From the NCBI RefSeq assembly GCF_016625195.1, contig NZ_JACVUP010000008.1:186001-250000 (forward strand): 64,000 nt of DNA. The letters run 5' to 3'. A model generated the notes under the pieces. The model saw only the letters and a program-made list of their open reading frames with translations. It did not search any database and had not been told where the DNA came from. Both the position numbers and the translations under genes were made by a program. Position 1 is the first letter of the stretch. Each line of letters starts with the position of its first letter. Below are positions 34,799 through 44,364 of this stretch, piece after piece. Origin of the DNA: Erwinia sp. S63. Lineage in GTDB: Bacteria > Pseudomonadota > Gammaproteobacteria > Enterobacterales > Enterobacteriaceae.

Positions 34799-35510
34799 GT
34801 GAATACCTAATTTTGTCTTTTGACCGAGCGCGTCCCTGACGGAATTAAGTCGCCATGTCATTGAAGAAAGAAAAAGTATCCGGCTCTACCGTTAGAGTGA
34901 GCAGGTAATGCTATGACCTAGCGGTGATAGCCGAAATCGTTGAGGGGTGAACTTTAACCAGATTGAAGGATGCTGTCTGTGGTCGGAGGAGGACGACCTG
35001 TTACAGAATGTGAAAAAAAATAAGTAACAGGTTCTCTTAATTAATTTGTCGTAGCGCCAACGATAACGAGAGATCCATTAGAAACGAAACGGCAAAAACA
35101 CAAGAAATCATTTTTACATTTAGTAACATTCTAGCCAGTTATGGAAAAAACCCTTAAAAATGAGATCATTGTAATATTAGCCGATATATAATAACCAAGT
35201 GGAAGCAATTTAATATTAGAATAAACATTAGGATTTATCTGTATTCCATAACAAAAAAACGTTCTGAAGCACGCATTTAATGGCCCTGAGGTTAAAGTTT
35301 GCTAATCAAAATTTCACTTATGTTCTGCCGGCCTGATAGTTTCTTTAGTTACTAAAAATGATTTCCGTCCTTATTTGCGCGTGTGGCTACCTGTAAATAG
35401 AGCAATAGTTAAGATTAACTAAAGCGATCATGCTAAGCCAATTTCCAGTCTGATAATGTAAATAAACATGTAACTCCGCTAATTCTCGTCGTCGTGAAGG
35501 GAAGAAATGC
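34799..35510. other. AT-rich intergenic region between T6SS and thr operon
   Basis: About 710 bp without a supportable gene, with stops in all frames and strongly AT-rich toward the thr side. It must contain the T6SS promoter, but no clear sigma-70 or sigma-54 element could be assigned by eye. The one striking element is the dyad listed separately at 34996-35032. High A+T content is what silencing proteins such as H-NS favour; that is inference. Confidence 0.6.
34996..35032. promoter_or_regulatory. 9-bp dyad upstream of tssB
   Basis: Perfect arms ACCTGTTAC (34996-35004) and GTAACAGGT (35024-35032) separated by a 19-nt A-rich spacer, about 200 bp upstream of the tssB start. It could be an operator for a dimeric regulator or an RNA hairpin in a long leader. 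There is no matching regulator gene in the window. Confidence 0.45.
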
Positions 35511-35548
35511 AAAAAAAAACCCGCCGAAATTAATCGGCAGGCTTTTTT
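35511..35548 (-). terminator. Rho-independent terminator of the thr operon
   Basis: On the minus strand, arms CCTGCCGA / TCGGCGGG (8 pairs including one G-T) around a short AT loop, followed by nine T residues. It begins about 20 bp after the thrC stop. A-run and T-run on both flanks could make it bidirectional. Confidence 0.88.
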
Positions 35549-35567
35549 GCAGCAAAAGGAACGGGGA

Positions 35568-36854
35568 TTAAGCTTTCATCAAGAACTTACGCAGTTCAGC
35601 GAAGTCTGCCGCCATGTTATGCGACAACAGTGGCAGCTCAGCGCGCTCTGCCAGCTCTTTTGGCAGCGGCAATTCCTGACCCAGAATCTCGTCCACGCTC
35701 TCTTTGAACTTGGCCGGATGCGCGGTGCCGAGGAACAGGCCGAACTCGCCTTCCTGCAGGTTGTCACGCAGCATACGATAGGCAATCGCCGCGTGCGGCT
35801 CAGAGATGTAGCCAATTTCCGCCAGCTCACGCATGGTGGCTTTGGTGGTCTCATCCGATACCGCGCCAGACACCAGATCGGTCAGGCGCCAGGTTTTACG
35901 ACGGAACAGCTCTTCCACGCGCGGCCAGTTGTTCGGCTGGCTGACGTCCATGGCGTTCGACAGGGTTGCCACTGTCGCATTTGGCAGCCATTCGCCCTTA
36001 TCAAGGAAGCGTGGCACGGTGTCGTTGGCGTTGGTGGCAGCGATAAAGCGCTTGATCGGCAAGCCGAGGGATTTCGCCAGCAGGCCAGCGGTCAGGTCGC
36101 CAAAATTACCGCTTGGCACCGACACCACCAGCTGATTACGCTGCTCTTGTGGCAACTGCGCCACCGCTTCGAAGTAATAGCAGATCTGTGCCAGCAGACG
36201 GCTGATGTTGATTGAGTTCGCTGAGTTCAGGCCAATCGCCTTCTTCAGCTCTTCATCATCAAACGCCTGCTTCACTAGCGCCTGGCAGGCATCGAAATCG
36301 CCTTCAACCGCGATGGTTTCAATGTTGCCGCCCAGCGTACAGAACAGTTTTTCCTGTAGCGGGCTGATTTTGCCCTGCGGATAGAGAATCACTACGCGCA
36401 CGTTTTCCATGCCGTAGAACGCATGAGCCACGGCGGCGCCGGTGTCACCGGAGGTCGCGGTCAGAATGGTGATCTGCTCATCGGCACCTGATACATAAGA
36501 GAGCATCTGCGCCATGAAACGACCGCCGAAGTCTTTGAACGCCAGCGTTGGGCCATGGAACAGTTCAAGGCAGGCCACATCAGCACTGACTTTCGCCACT
36601 GGCGCCGGGAAGGCAAACGCGTTTTTCACGCGCTCAGCCAGCTGATGCGCGGCAATCTCATCGCCAATATAAGCAGAGAGAATTTTGCTGCTGCGGCTGA
36701 CGAAATCCATCTCCAGCATCGCATCGATGTCGGTCAGTTCGAATTCCGGCAGTTCGAGCGGGAAGAACAGCCCTTGCTGCGAGCCGAGGCCCTGTTTAAC
36801 GGCCTGAGCAAAACTAACCTGCTCGTTGTGATCCTTAAGGTTGTAGAGTTTCAT
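35568..36854 (-). CDS. thrC: Threonine synthase
   Basis: PLP enzyme converting O-phospho-L-homoserine to L-threonine. The 428-residue length equals E. coli ThrC. PLP-binding Lys 107 lies in PTLAFKDFGGRFMAQ, and the ATSGDTGAAVAHAF phosphate-binding loop follows. It starts at the ATG 36852-36854, 3 bp after thrB, and ends the operon with a terminator. Confidence 0.97.
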   Translation of the reverse strand: MKLYNLKDHNEQVSFAQAVKQGLGSQQGLFFPLELPEFELTDIDAMLEMDFVSRSSKILSAYIGDEIAAHQLAERVKNAFAFPAPVAKVSADVACLELFHGPTLAFKDFGGRFMAQMLSYVSGADEQITILTATSGDTGAAVAHAFYGMENVRVVILYPQGKISPLQEKLFCTLGGNIETIAVEGDFDACQALVKQAFDDEELKKAIGLNSANSINISRLLAQICYYFEAVAQLPQEQRNQLVVSVPSGNFGDLTAGLLAKSLGLPIKRFIAATNANDTVPRFLDKGEWLPNATVATLSNAMDVSQPNNWPRVEELFRRKTWRLTDLVSGAVSDETTKATMRELAEIGYISEPHAAIAYRMLRDNLQEGEFGLFLGTAHPAKFKESVDEILGQELPLPKELAERAELPLLSHNMAADFAELRKFLMKA

Positions 36855-36857
36855 GCG

Positions 36858-37787
36858 TTATCCCAAGTTACGTGCGCCAGCCGTATCAAGACGGCAGATA
36901 TGGACGAAGCCTTCATCGTTCTGCAGATAGTGCTGGCTCAGCCAGTCTGCCATCCGCTGTGCCGTTGCCATCTCGTTGCAAACGGCGAAAAGTGTCGGGC
37001 CGGAGCCCGAAATACCGCAAGCCAGTGCGCCAATGTCGGCCGCCGCTTTACGCGCTTCGGCAAAACCAGGCAGCAGTTTGGTGCGATAGGGTTCGGCAAT
37101 CACATCCTGCATAAGTTTAGCTGCCAGCAGCGGCTGGCGAGTATGACAGGCGTGAATAAAGCCGGATAACAGGCGGCCATGCTTGATGGCATCTTCTTTG
37201 CGGTACTGTGCAGGCAGAATCGCGCGCGCTTCAGCGGTCGAGACTTTGATGCCCGGATAAGCCATCACCCACAGCCAGTCGTCAAAGCACGGCACCTCCT
37301 GGCTGATGATCCCGTTCTCTTCAATCATCAACTGCACACCGCCGAGGAAGCAGGGTGCGACGTTATCAAAGTGTACACTGCCGGAAATACGCCCTTCCAG
37401 CTCGCCCATCAAGGCCAGCAGTTCGGTATCGCTCAACGGCTTGCCGCAGAACTCGTTCATCGCCATTAAACCAGCCACCACCGAACAGGCGCTGGAACCC
37501 AGACCTGAACCGATCGGCATGTTCTTTTCCAGCGTCATTGCCACCGGAACCTGTTTACCAATCGCCTGGCAGAAACGTTCCCAGCACTGATAAACGATGT
37601 TCTCTTGCGGATTGGTGGGCAGCTTGCTGACAAAGCGCCCGGTGTTCACCAGGCTGAAGCTGTCGGCCGCTTCAACTGATACGCAGTCACCCAACAGGGT
37701 GCCATCCACCGGCGAAACCGCCGCGCCCAGCACATCAAAGCCGACGCTGACGTTACCTATCGAGGCCGGTGCATAAATTTTTACCAT
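36858..37787 (-). CDS. thrB: Homoserine kinase
   Basis: GHMP-family kinase making O-phosphohomoserine, 309 residues. It starts [20 protein letters not shown]; the GHMP glycine-rich loop is [19 protein letters not shown] (about 90-108). Two adjacent ATG codons exist (37790 and 37787). The second is chosen because family members start Met-Val-Lys; the first would overlap the thrA TGA. Either way it is translationally coupled to thrA. Confidence 0.96.
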   Translation of the reverse strand: MVKIYAPASIGNVSVGFDVLGAAVSPVDGTLLGDCVSVEAADSFSLVNTGRFVSKLPTNPQENIVYQCWERFCQAIGKQVPVAMTLEKNMPIGSGLGSSACSVVAGLMAMNEFCGKPLSDTELLALMGELEGRISGSVHFDNVAPCFLGGVQLMIEENGIISQEVPCFDDWLWVMAYPGIKVSTAEARAILPAQYRKEDAIKHGRLLSGFIHACHTRQPLLAAKLMQDVIAEPYRTKLLPGFAEARKAAADIGALACGISGSGPTLFAVCNEMATAQRMADWLSQHYLQNDEGFVHICRLDTAGARNLG

Positions 37788-37789
37788 CA

Positions 37790-40252
37790 TCAAACTCCCA
37801 ACTTCCACGACAGTGTACGCAGCAAGTCGGCAAATACGCCGGCCGCTGTGACATCATTCCCCGCGCCGTATCCACGCAGAACCAGCGGGATCGGCTGATA
37901 ATAGCGGCTGTAAAACGCCAGCGCGTTCTCGCCGTTCTTCACTTTGTACAGCGGATCGTTACCGTCCACCGCATCGATTTTCACTTTGCAGACGCCGCCT
38001 TTTTCAATCGCGCCGACGAAGCGTAACACTTTACCTTCATCACGCGCTTTGGCAACGCGGGCGGCAAAGGCATCGTCCAGTTCCGGCAGGCGCGCCATAA
38101 ACTGCTCAACGTCGGCGATGTCAGTGAGTTCAGCCGGTAGCAGCGGCTCGATCTCGATATCGCTCAGCTCCAGTTGATGGCCCGCTTCACGCGCCAGAAT
38201 CAGCAGTTTGCGCGCCACATCGGTGCCTGAAAGATCGTCACGCGGATCCGGCTCGGTGAAGCCCATCTCACGCGCCATTTTGGTGGCTTCAGACAGTGAA
38301 ACGCCTTCGTCCAGTTTCCCGAAGATAAAGGAGAGCGAACCGGAGAGGATACCGGAGAATTTGATCAGCTCGTCACCGGCATTCAGCAGATTTTGCAGGT
38401 TTTCGATCACTGGCAGACCAGCACCGACGTTGGTGTCATACAGGAACTTACGACGTGATTTGGCCGCGGCCGCACGCATCTGCTGATAGTAATTCCACGA
38501 AGAGGTGTTGGCCTTTTTGTTCGGCGTCACCACGTGGAAACCTTCAGCAAGGAAGTCAGCATACTGATCGGCAACCGCCTGGCTGGAGGTACAGTCCACA
38601 ATCACCGGGTTCAGCAGGTGGTACTCTTTCACCAGACGCATCAGACGGCCCAGATTAAACGGCTCTTTGGCTTCGCTCAGCGCACCTTTCCAGTCGCTGA
38701 GATCGATGCCGTGCACATTGGTTAACAGCGCGCGAGAATTGGCGATACCGCACACGCGCAGGTCGATGTGCTTCTCTTTCAGCCACGCCTGCTGACGATG
38801 CAGCTGCTCCAGCAACGCTGCGCCGACACCGCCGACACCGACCACGAACACTTCGATCACCTGATCGGTGGCGAACAGCATCTGATGCACCACGCGCACG
38901 CCAGTGGTGACTTCATCATTGCTCACCACCACCGAGATGGAACGCTCAGAGGAACCCTGCGCAATCGCCACGATATTGATGTTGGCACGCGCCAGCGCTG
39001 AGAAGAATTTGGCGGAAATGCCGCGCAAGGTGCGCATGCCATCGCCGACCACAGAAATCACCGCCAGCTGCTCCAGCACATCGAGCGGATCCAGCAGGCC
39101 ATCTTTTAATTCCAGATAGAACTCTTCTTCTAATACGCGGCGCGCACGCGCCTGCTCGCTCTGCGGTACACAGAAGCTGATGCTGTATTCAGAAGAGGAT
39201 TGTGTGATCAGTACCACCGAGATACCGGTGCGTGACATCGCGGCAAACACGCGCGCCGCCATGCCGACCATACCTTTCATGCCAGGACCGGAGACGTTGA
39301 ACATCGCCATGTTATTGAGGTTGGTGATGCCTTTCACCGGGTTCTCATCCAGCTCGCCTTCGCCACCGATTAAAGTGCCGGGCGCTTGCGGGTTGGCGGT
39401 GTTTTTTATCAGGCAAGGAATCTGGAACTGGGCGATCGGCGCGATGGTGCGTGGATGAAGCACTTTTGCACCGAAGTAAGAGAGCTCCATCGCTTCCTGG
39501 TAAGACATCGACTTCAGCAGTCGCGCATCCGGCACCTGGCGCGGATCGCAGGTATAAACACCGTCAACGTCAGTCCAGATTTCGCAGCAGTCCGCACGTA
39601 AGCAGGCTGCCAGCACTGCTGCCGAGTAGTCAGAGCCATTACGGCCCAGCACCACCAGTTCGCCCTTCTCGTTACCGGCGGTGAAACCGGCCATCAGGAT
39701 CATGTGATCCGCTGGGATCTGGCTGGCGGCAATGCGGCGAGTAGATTCTGCGATATCGACCGTGGATTCGAGGTAGTGACCAACGGCCAGCAGTTTTTCC
39801 ACCGGATCGATCACCGTGACTTTATGGCCGCGCGCCTGCAGCAGCGCTTCCATAATGGCGATAGAGAGCTTCTCACCACGGCAGATGATGGCAGCATTCA
39901 CTGCATCCGGGCACTGTCCCAGCAGGCTGATACCGTGCAGCACCTGTTTCAACTGGGCAAACTCCAGCTCGATGCGGGTTTTCAGGCCATCATAATCGAA
40001 GCCCGGCTGAGCCTCCGCCAAGCCCTGCAGCAGATCGGCAAAAATACGTTCGGCATCGCTGATATTCGTCAGTGCGTCCTGGCCGCTGATGGTTTTCTCA
40101 ATCATCGCCACCAGATGATTGGTGATTTTCGCTGGCGCAGAGAGCACGGTGGCAACCTGTCCCTGTTGCGCGTTGCTTTCCAGAATATCTGCCACGCGGA
40201 GAAAACGTTCCGCATTGGCTACTGAGGTTCCGCCGAATTTCAGCACTCGCAT
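37790..40252 (-). CDS. thrA: Bifunctional aspartokinase I / homoserine dehydrogenase I
   Basis: An 820-residue fused enzyme for the first and third steps of the threonine branch. The N-terminal aspartokinase begins [20 protein letters not shown]. Two ACT regulatory regions follow (about 315-455), including [20 protein letters not shown] and [20 protein letters not shown]. The homoserine dehydrogenase half has the Rossmann motif [17 protein letters not shown] (about 466-482) and the catalytic [19 protein letters not shown] region. It starts at the ATG 40250-40252, downstream of a leader and attenuator. Confidence 0.97.
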   Translation of the reverse strand: MRVLKFGGTSVANAERFLRVADILESNAQQGQVATVLSAPAKITNHLVAMIEKTISGQDALTNISDAERIFADLLQGLAEAQPGFDYDGLKTRIELEFAQLKQVLHGISLLGQCPDAVNAAIICRGEKLSIAIMEALLQARGHKVTVIDPVEKLLAVGHYLESTVDIAESTRRIAASQIPADHMILMAGFTAGNEKGELVVLGRNGSDYSAAVLAACLRADCCEIWTDVDGVYTCDPRQVPDARLLKSMSYQEAMELSYFGAKVLHPRTIAPIAQFQIPCLIKNTANPQAPGTLIGGEGELDENPVKGITNLNNMAMFNVSGPGMKGMVGMAARVFAAMSRTGISVVLITQSSSEYSISFCVPQSEQARARRVLEEEFYLELKDGLLDPLDVLEQLAVISVVGDGMRTLRGISAKFFSALARANINIVAIAQGSSERSISVVVSNDEVTTGVRVVHQMLFATDQVIEVFVVGVGGVGAALLEQLHRQQAWLKEKHIDLRVCGIANSRALLTNVHGIDLSDWKGALSEAKEPFNLGRLMRLVKEYHLLNPVIVDCTSSQAVADQYADFLAEGFHVVTPNKKANTSSWNYYQQMRAAAAKSRRKFLYDTNVGAGLPVIENLQNLLNAGDELIKFSGILSGSLSFIFGKLDEGVSLSEATKMAREMGFTEPDPRDDLSGTDVARKLLILAREAGHQLELSDIEIEPLLPAELTDIADVEQFMARLPELDDAFAARVAKARDEGKVLRFVGAIEKGGVCKVKIDAVDGNDPLYKVKNGENALAFYSRYYQPIPLVLRGYGAGNDVTAAGVFADLLRTLSWKLGV

Positions 40253-40278
40253 GATTGAAGCTCTCCTGAATTTTTGCC

Positions 40279-40316
40279 GAAAAAAAAGCCCGCACTGTTT
40301 AGGTGCGGGCTTTTTT
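40279..40316 (-). terminator. Threonine operon attenuator
   Basis: Perfect 8-bp arms GCCCGCAC / GTGCGGGC flanked by A-run and T-run on both sides, giving a strong intrinsic terminator 21 bp past thrL and just before the thrA ribosome-binding site. With thrL it forms the classic transcription attenuator. Confidence 0.95.
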
Positions 40317-40336
40317 CTTTGTTTTTCCTGTATGCG

Positions 40337-40408
40337 TCAGCCCGCACCGTTACCTGTGGTAATGGTGGTGGTAATAATAATTGTGGTGTTCAGGCTGAGA
40401 TTACGCAT
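40337..40408 (-). CDS. thrL: thr operon leader peptide
   Basis: A 23-codon peptide starting MRNLSLN followed by a Thr/Ile run and ending TTGNGAG. It has seven Thr and four Ile codons, the residues whose charged tRNAs are sensed. The C-terminal GNGAG matches E. coli ThrL while the N-terminal third differs. Ribosome stalling at the Thr/Ile run during starvation would prevent the downstream attenuator hairpin from forming. It is too short for usual gene finders. Confidence 0.95.
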   Translation of the reverse strand: MRNLSLNTTIIITTTITTGNGAG

Positions 40409-40451
40409 TTAGATTTTTCTGTCTGTCTTTGTCTTGTCCGTCTGCCTTCCA

Positions 40452-40480
40452 GAATTAAAGCAAAGGGCACGTTAAGTCAA
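40452..40480 (-). promoter_or_regulatory. Probable thr operon sigma-70 promoter
   Basis: On the minus strand, TTGACT (40480-40475), a 17-bp spacer and TAATTC (40457-40452), about 45 bp before thrL. The -35 is followed by TAA much as in E. coli. Confidence 0.65.
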
Positions 40481-40512
40481 CGAATTTGTCTTAGCCACGG
40501 TTTAGCCACTGC

Positions 40513-40585
40513 TGCGCAGAGTTCGGTTTCTGCGCACAAATCATATCGGGATCGTTCGACAGATCGCTCTGTTTCCCGATCTGTC
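40513..40585. repeat. Two adjacent dyads between lasT and the thr promoter
   Basis: First dyad: TGCGCAGA (40513-40520) / TCTGCGCA (40529-40536), 8-nt loop. Second dyad: GACAGATCG (40558-40566) / CGATCTGTC (40577-40585), 10-nt loop. Both are perfect. They lie just upstream of the thr promoter and downstream of lasT; neither has a T-run. They may be transcript-end structures of lasT or protein sites. Confidence 0.5.
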
Positions 40586-40609
40586 ACTATTAAAACCGAT
40601 ATTCACCGA

Positions 40610-41299
40610 TTAATTATCTATAAGTTTTTTTTCTACGTCGTGCAGCAGGCGATGCAGCATGGCACTATCGCGCTGCTCAAGCAGGCCGATACGCTGATCG
40701 ATCCAGTCCGCCATTTTGGCATCATCGCTGACATCCAGCTTCACCAGCAGTTGATGGAAGCGTTCGCGCAGCGCATGCAGCTGATGTTCGTTGGCCACTT
40801 CTTTCACTTCTGCCGCCACCTGATTCAGCGCCGATAGCTGATAGCAGTACACCATCACCGCCTGCCCCAGGTTGAGAGAAGGGTAATCATTGGCCATCGG
40901 AATGCCGGTCAGCAGATCGACCTGATCCAGCTCTTCATTGGTTAAGCCGCTGTCCTCACGTCCAAACACCAGCGCGATACGACTCAGCCACTGACGTTTC
41001 TCCTGCAGAATGGTTTCTACCTGTTCGGGCGTGGCGTAGTAGCGAAACTTCGCACGACTGCGTGCCGTGGTGGCGACCGAGAAATCGACATCGGCCAACG
41101 CCTCACTCAGCGTGGCGTAGGTTTTTACGTTATCAAGAATCTCCCCGGCACCGTGTGCAACGCGACGCGCAGCCGGGTCTTGCCAGGCGTCACTGGCGAC
41201 AATGCGCAGTTCGCTAAAACCCATGGTTTTCATGGCACGAGCGGCTGCACCGATATTTTCCGGACGGGCGGGTGAGACAAGGATCAGGGGGAAATGCAT
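40610..41299 (-). CDS. lasT: tRNA/rRNA methyltransferase LasT (YjtD), SpoU family
   Basis: A 229-residue SPOUT-superfamily methyltransferase using S-adenosylmethionine. It starts MHFPLILVSPARPENIGAAA, with motif 1 NIGAAARAMKTMG, then LVFGREDSGLTNEEL and the motif 3 knot region PSLNLGQAVMVYCYQL. Its natural target is not settled for this subgroup; TrmJ is the characterised relative. Position next to arcA and thrL matches E. coli. Confidence 0.9.
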   Translation of the reverse strand: MHFPLILVSPARPENIGAAARAMKTMGFSELRIVASDAWQDPAARRVAHGAGEILDNVKTYATLSEALADVDFSVATTARSRAKFRYYATPEQVETILQEKRQWLSRIALVFGREDSGLTNEELDQVDLLTGIPMANDYPSLNLGQAVMVYCYQLSALNQVAAEVKEVANEHQLHALRERFHQLLVKLDVSDDAKMADWIDQRIGLLEQRDSAMLHRLLHDVEKKLIDN

Positions 41300-41909
41300 G
41301 ATTTTTCCATCGAACTGTTAACAACTCGCCCTATGTTGGCACGCAGTGGCAAAAATACCAACCACAGGGGCATGAGAAAATAAGATGTTAAGGATGTTAA
41401 AAGAGGATAAAAGTGATGGGGAGAAGATATTGTGGGATATAACTAAAATTTCCACGCTTAATTAATATAAATCTATTGTTTTTCATATTATTAAAATATT
41501 ATTTCCTGCAGGTTTTAGTTTTACCGTTATGCAGCCAAAATGTAGCAAAAATGCTGCTTTTTGTGAGCTAAGCTGGCATTCCTGGAGAAGTTTTTCATAA
41601 AAGTGTTAACGTGCTACACTTGCATTTGATATAAGTCAACGAAGCGTTGTTTTTATGCTTATCGGTTGTTGTTGGTGCTGTTAGGTTGCTGTTAATACGG
41701 TTAGGATAAGCGCCATTCCGATACCCACGGGGCACGCAAATATTCATCCTGACTGGCTGAGCTAACACTGAAGTTGACATAGATGGATGGTGTATTCCGA
41801 AGATTATTTCGTACACCGGTTGCGTAAGGCACGCTGTTTAGATGAAACAGTAAACGCAGCCATCGTACGCCCTGTTTTCGATTTGTTGGCAAATTTTAGG
41901 TAGCGAAAC
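41300..41909 (+). other. Long non-coding region upstream of arcA
   Basis: About 610 bp between divergent lasT and arcA, AT-rich in its first half. No gene is supportable; E. coli yjjY is not found. It probably holds several arcA promoters and a long leader. The best promoter candidate is listed separately. Confidence 0.55.
41592..41620 (+). promoter_or_regulatory. Candidate extended -10 promoter for arcA
   Basis: TTTTCA, a 17-bp spacer and TACACT preceded by TGC (an extended -10). It would give an arcA leader of roughly 280 nt. Confidence 0.4.
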
Positions 41910-42626
41910 ATGCAGACCCCGCACATTCTTATCGTTGAAGACGAACTGGTCACGCGTAACACCCTCAAAAGTATTTTTGAGGCGGAAGGTTACGTGGTCT
42001 ATGAAGCCACCGACGGCGCCGAGATGCATCAGGTATTGACGGAAAATGACGTCAACCTGGTGATCATGGATATCAACCTGCCAGGCAAAAACGGTTTGCT
42101 GCTGGCACGCGAATTGCGTGAACAAGCAAACGTTGCGCTGATGTTCCTGACGGGTCGTGATAACGAAGTGGATAAAATCCTCGGCCTGGAGATCGGCGCC
42201 GATGATTACATCACTAAACCGTTCAACCCACGTGAGCTGACGATTCGTGCGCGCAACCTGTTATCGCGCACCATGAATCTGGCAATGCCGAGTGAAGAAC
42301 GTCGCGCGGTGGAAAGCTATCGCTTTAACGGCTGGGAACTGGATATCAACAGCCGCTCACTGATCAGCCCGAACGGCGAACAGTATAAGCTGCCGCGCAG
42401 TGAGTTCCGCGCGATGCTGCACTTCTGCGAAAACCCGGGCAAGATTCAAACCCGTGGCGATCTGCTGAAGAAGATGACCGGTCGCGAGCTGAAGCCGCAT
42501 GACCGCACCGTGGATGTCACCATCCGCCGCATCCGTAAGCATTTCGAATCCACTCCGGACACGCCAGAAATCATCGCCACCATTCACGGTGAAGGTTACC
42601 GCTTCTGTGGTGAATTGCAGGATTAA
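41910..42626 (+). CDS. arcA: Redox response regulator ArcA
   Basis: OmpR-type response regulator of the ArcB/ArcA system, which represses respiratory and TCA genes under microaerobic or anaerobic conditions. The 238-residue product has a receiver domain with phospho-acceptor Asp 54 ([12 protein letters not shown]), acidic pocket EDE (10-12), Lys in [12 protein letters not shown], and a winged-helix DNA-binding domain (about 135-236, ending [15 protein letters not shown]). Length equals E. coli ArcA. arcB is not in the window. It is followed at once by a terminator. Confidence 0.98.
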   Translation: MQTPHILIVEDELVTRNTLKSIFEAEGYVVYEATDGAEMHQVLTENDVNLVIMDINLPGKNGLLLARELREQANVALMFLTGRDNEVDKILGLEIGADDYITKPFNPRELTIRARNLLSRTMNLAMPSEERRAVESYRFNGWELDINSRSLISPNGEQYKLPRSEFRAMLHFCENPGKIQTRGDLLKKMTGRELKPHDRTVDVTIRRIRKHFESTPDTPEIIATIHGEGYRFCGELQD

Positions 42627-42643
42627 GTTTGCTGCAGTAAAAG

Positions 42644-42668
42644 AAAAACGCCCATCAGGGCGTTTTTT
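42644..42668. terminator. Bidirectional terminator between arcA and creA
   Basis: AAAAACGCCC, loop ATCA, GGGCGTTTTTTT. T-runs occur on both strands, serving the convergent genes arcA and creA. Confidence 0.92.
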
Positions 42669-42674
42669 TATGCC

Positions 42675-43148
42675 TTAATGCCACGGCATAATCGGCACCG
42701 CGCTCAGCGCATTCTTCGGCGAACCGTCCACCACTTTATCTGAGTAGCTCAGATAAACCAGCGCATGACGTTTTTGATCATAGAAGCGCACCACCTGCAG
42801 CTTCTTAAATACCAATGAAGTGCGCTTTTGGAACACCACTTCACCTTGCGCCTTGCCTTGTGCGATTTTATCGCTAAGCTCTACAGGCCCAACCTGCTGG
42901 CAGGAGATGGCCGCGTCGGAAGTATCTTCCGCCAGACCCAATCCGCCCTTGATCCCACCGGTTTTCGCCCGGCTGATATAACAGGTTACATTTTTTACGT
43001 CGGGGTCATCGAAGGCTTCCACCACGATCTTATGATCGGGGCCAAACATCTTGAACACCGTGTCTACCGAGCCAACTTCCTCGGCCTGGACACCCGCGCT
43101 GAACACACCTGTTACCAGCGTGATTATAAGAAAGCGAGCTATTGTCAT
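42675..43148 (-). CDS. creA: CreA family periplasmic protein
   Basis: A 157-residue protein with a signal peptide ([20 protein letters not shown], cleavage after VQA). The highly conserved CreA body follows: [40 protein letters not shown], and the PIMPWH end. Function is unknown. The frame extends 16 codons upstream, but the ATG at 43146-43148 gives the normal signal peptide. The creBCD genes that follow it in E. coli are absent: arcA is directly next. Confidence 0.92.
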   Translation of the reverse strand: MTIARFLIITLVTGVFSAGVQAEEVGSVDTVFKMFGPDHKIVVEAFDDPDVKNVTCYISRAKTGGIKGGLGLAEDTSDAAISCQQVGPVELSDKIAQGKAQGEVVFQKRTSLVFKKLQVVRFYDQKRHALVYLSYSDKVVDGSPKNALSAVPIMPWH

Positions 43149-43342
43149 TGAGTTACCATTGCCAATCGAATAGATGAGACTGTAATGTACTGTCAATTGA
43201 ACCCGGAACCAAACCTAAACGGGTTGTAGCCCGCATTGATTTAGCACAGCCGATTGACAAACCGCCCCCACGCTTTTGTGCATTTCGTGCTATTATTCGA
43301 CGACTTCATAGTTGCGCCACCAGAGAGTTATGAGGATGTTTT

Positions 43343-44224
43343 ATGGACCAAGCCGGTATCATTCGCGATTTGCTTGTCTGGCTGGAGAGCCATCTGGATC
43401 AACCCCTTTCATTAGATAACGTCGCGTTGAAAGCGGGCTACTCCAAGTGGCACCTGCAGCGCATGTTCAAGGAAGTGACGAGCCACGCCATCGGCGCTTA
43501 CATCCGCGCGCGTCGCCTGTCGAAAGCCGCTGTGGCACTGCGCCTGACCAGCCGCCCGATCCTCGACATCGCTTTACAATATCGCTTCGATTCACAGCAG
43601 ACTTTCACCCGCGCGTTTAAAAAGCAGTTCAACCAAACGCCTGCCTGGTATCGTCGCTCATCGGAGTGGAACTCGTTCGGCATTCGTCCGCCGATTCGTC
43701 TCGACGATCACCACATGCCAGAGGCCACGTTTGTCACGCTGCCGGAAACGGTGCTGGTCGGGCAAACGCAGAGTTACACCTGTACGCTGGAGCAAATTTC
43801 CAGCTACCGTGACGAAATGCGTATCCACTTCTGGAAGCAGTTCCTGCTGGAAACCGATACCGTGCCGCCGGTGTTGTACGGTCTGCATCAGGTACGTGCC
43901 AGCCATGAAAAGGATGATGAGCAGGAGATTCTCTACACCACTGCGGTGCCTGCCGATCAACAGGCACTGAGCATGCAGTCGAATCAGAATGTGATTCTCG
44001 AAGCCGGGGATTACGTACAGTTCACCTATAACGGCGCCCGTAGCGCGCTGGGTGAGTTTATCCTGCTGCTGTACGGCACCTGCATGCCAACGCTGGGTCT
44101 GGTGCGTCGTCAGGGTCAGGATATCGAGCGCTTCTTTACCCACGGTGGTAAGAAACGCAGCGAGCCGCCAACGGAAATCCGTTGCGAATATCTGATTCCG
44201 ATTCGCCCGCAGCAGAGTCGCTGA
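43343..44224 (+). CDS. rob: Right-origin-binding protein Rob (AraC/XylS family)
   Basis: A 293-residue transcription activator of the MarA/SoxS/Rob regulon (efflux, solvent and antibiotic tolerance). The N-terminal AraC-type DNA-binding domain has two helix-turn-helices (about 5-105; LDNVALKAGYSKWHLQRMFK and the PILDIALQYRFDSQQTFTRA region). A C-terminal GyrI-like ligand-binding domain starts around 120. It is divergent from creA and followed by a strong terminator. Confidence 0.95.
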   Translation: MDQAGIIRDLLVWLESHLDQPLSLDNVALKAGYSKWHLQRMFKEVTSHAIGAYIRARRLSKAAVALRLTSRPILDIALQYRFDSQQTFTRAFKKQFNQTPAWYRRSSEWNSFGIRPPIRLDDHHMPEATFVTLPETVLVGQTQSYTCTLEQISSYRDEMRIHFWKQFLLETDTVPPVLYGLHQVRASHEKDDEQEILYTTAVPADQQALSMQSNQNVILEAGDYVQFTYNGARSALGEFILLLYGTCMPTLGLVRRQGQDIERFFTHGGKKRSEPPTEIRCEYLIPIRPQQSR

Positions 44225-44230
44225 TATGAA

Positions 44231-44256
44231 AATGCCGTCATAATGACGGCATTTTT
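44231..44256 (+). terminator. Rho-independent terminator of rob
   Basis: AATGCCGTCA / TGACGGCATT arms with a 3-nt loop and a following TTTTT, 7 bp after the rob stop. Confidence 0.92.
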
Positions 44257-44276
44257 GTTTTCGCAATGTAGAACTT

Positions 44277-44349
44277 GTAGCGGCACAATTCATTGTGCAT
44301 CGTGTCGCAGCGTTGCCGCATTACATTCGCGCGTAAATCGCGCCGCTAC
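44277..44349. repeat. Intergenic palindromic element with GTAGCGGC ends
   Basis: A 73-bp element bounded by GTAGCGGC (44277-44284) and GCCGCTAC (44342-44349), with internal small dyads. It lies between the convergent genes rob and gpmB. Its form resembles dispersed REP/MITE-type intergenic repeats of enterobacteria. No second copy was noticed in the window. Confidence 0.5.
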
Positions 44350-44364
44350 GGCTGCGTATATCGA

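Noticed and set aside
34799..34861. N-terminal extension of TssB by 21 residues
   Set aside because: TssB proteins start at the ATG at 34798; the upstream residues have no counterpart in the family.
34799..35510. Sigma-54 promoter for the T6SS operon
   Set aside because: Looked for a TGGCAC-N5-TTGC pattern on the minus strand and found no acceptable match.
35547..36215. Long plus-strand open frame over thrC
   Set aside because: It is antisense to the conserved threonine synthase gene, has no recognisable protein features and arises from GC-rich codon bias.
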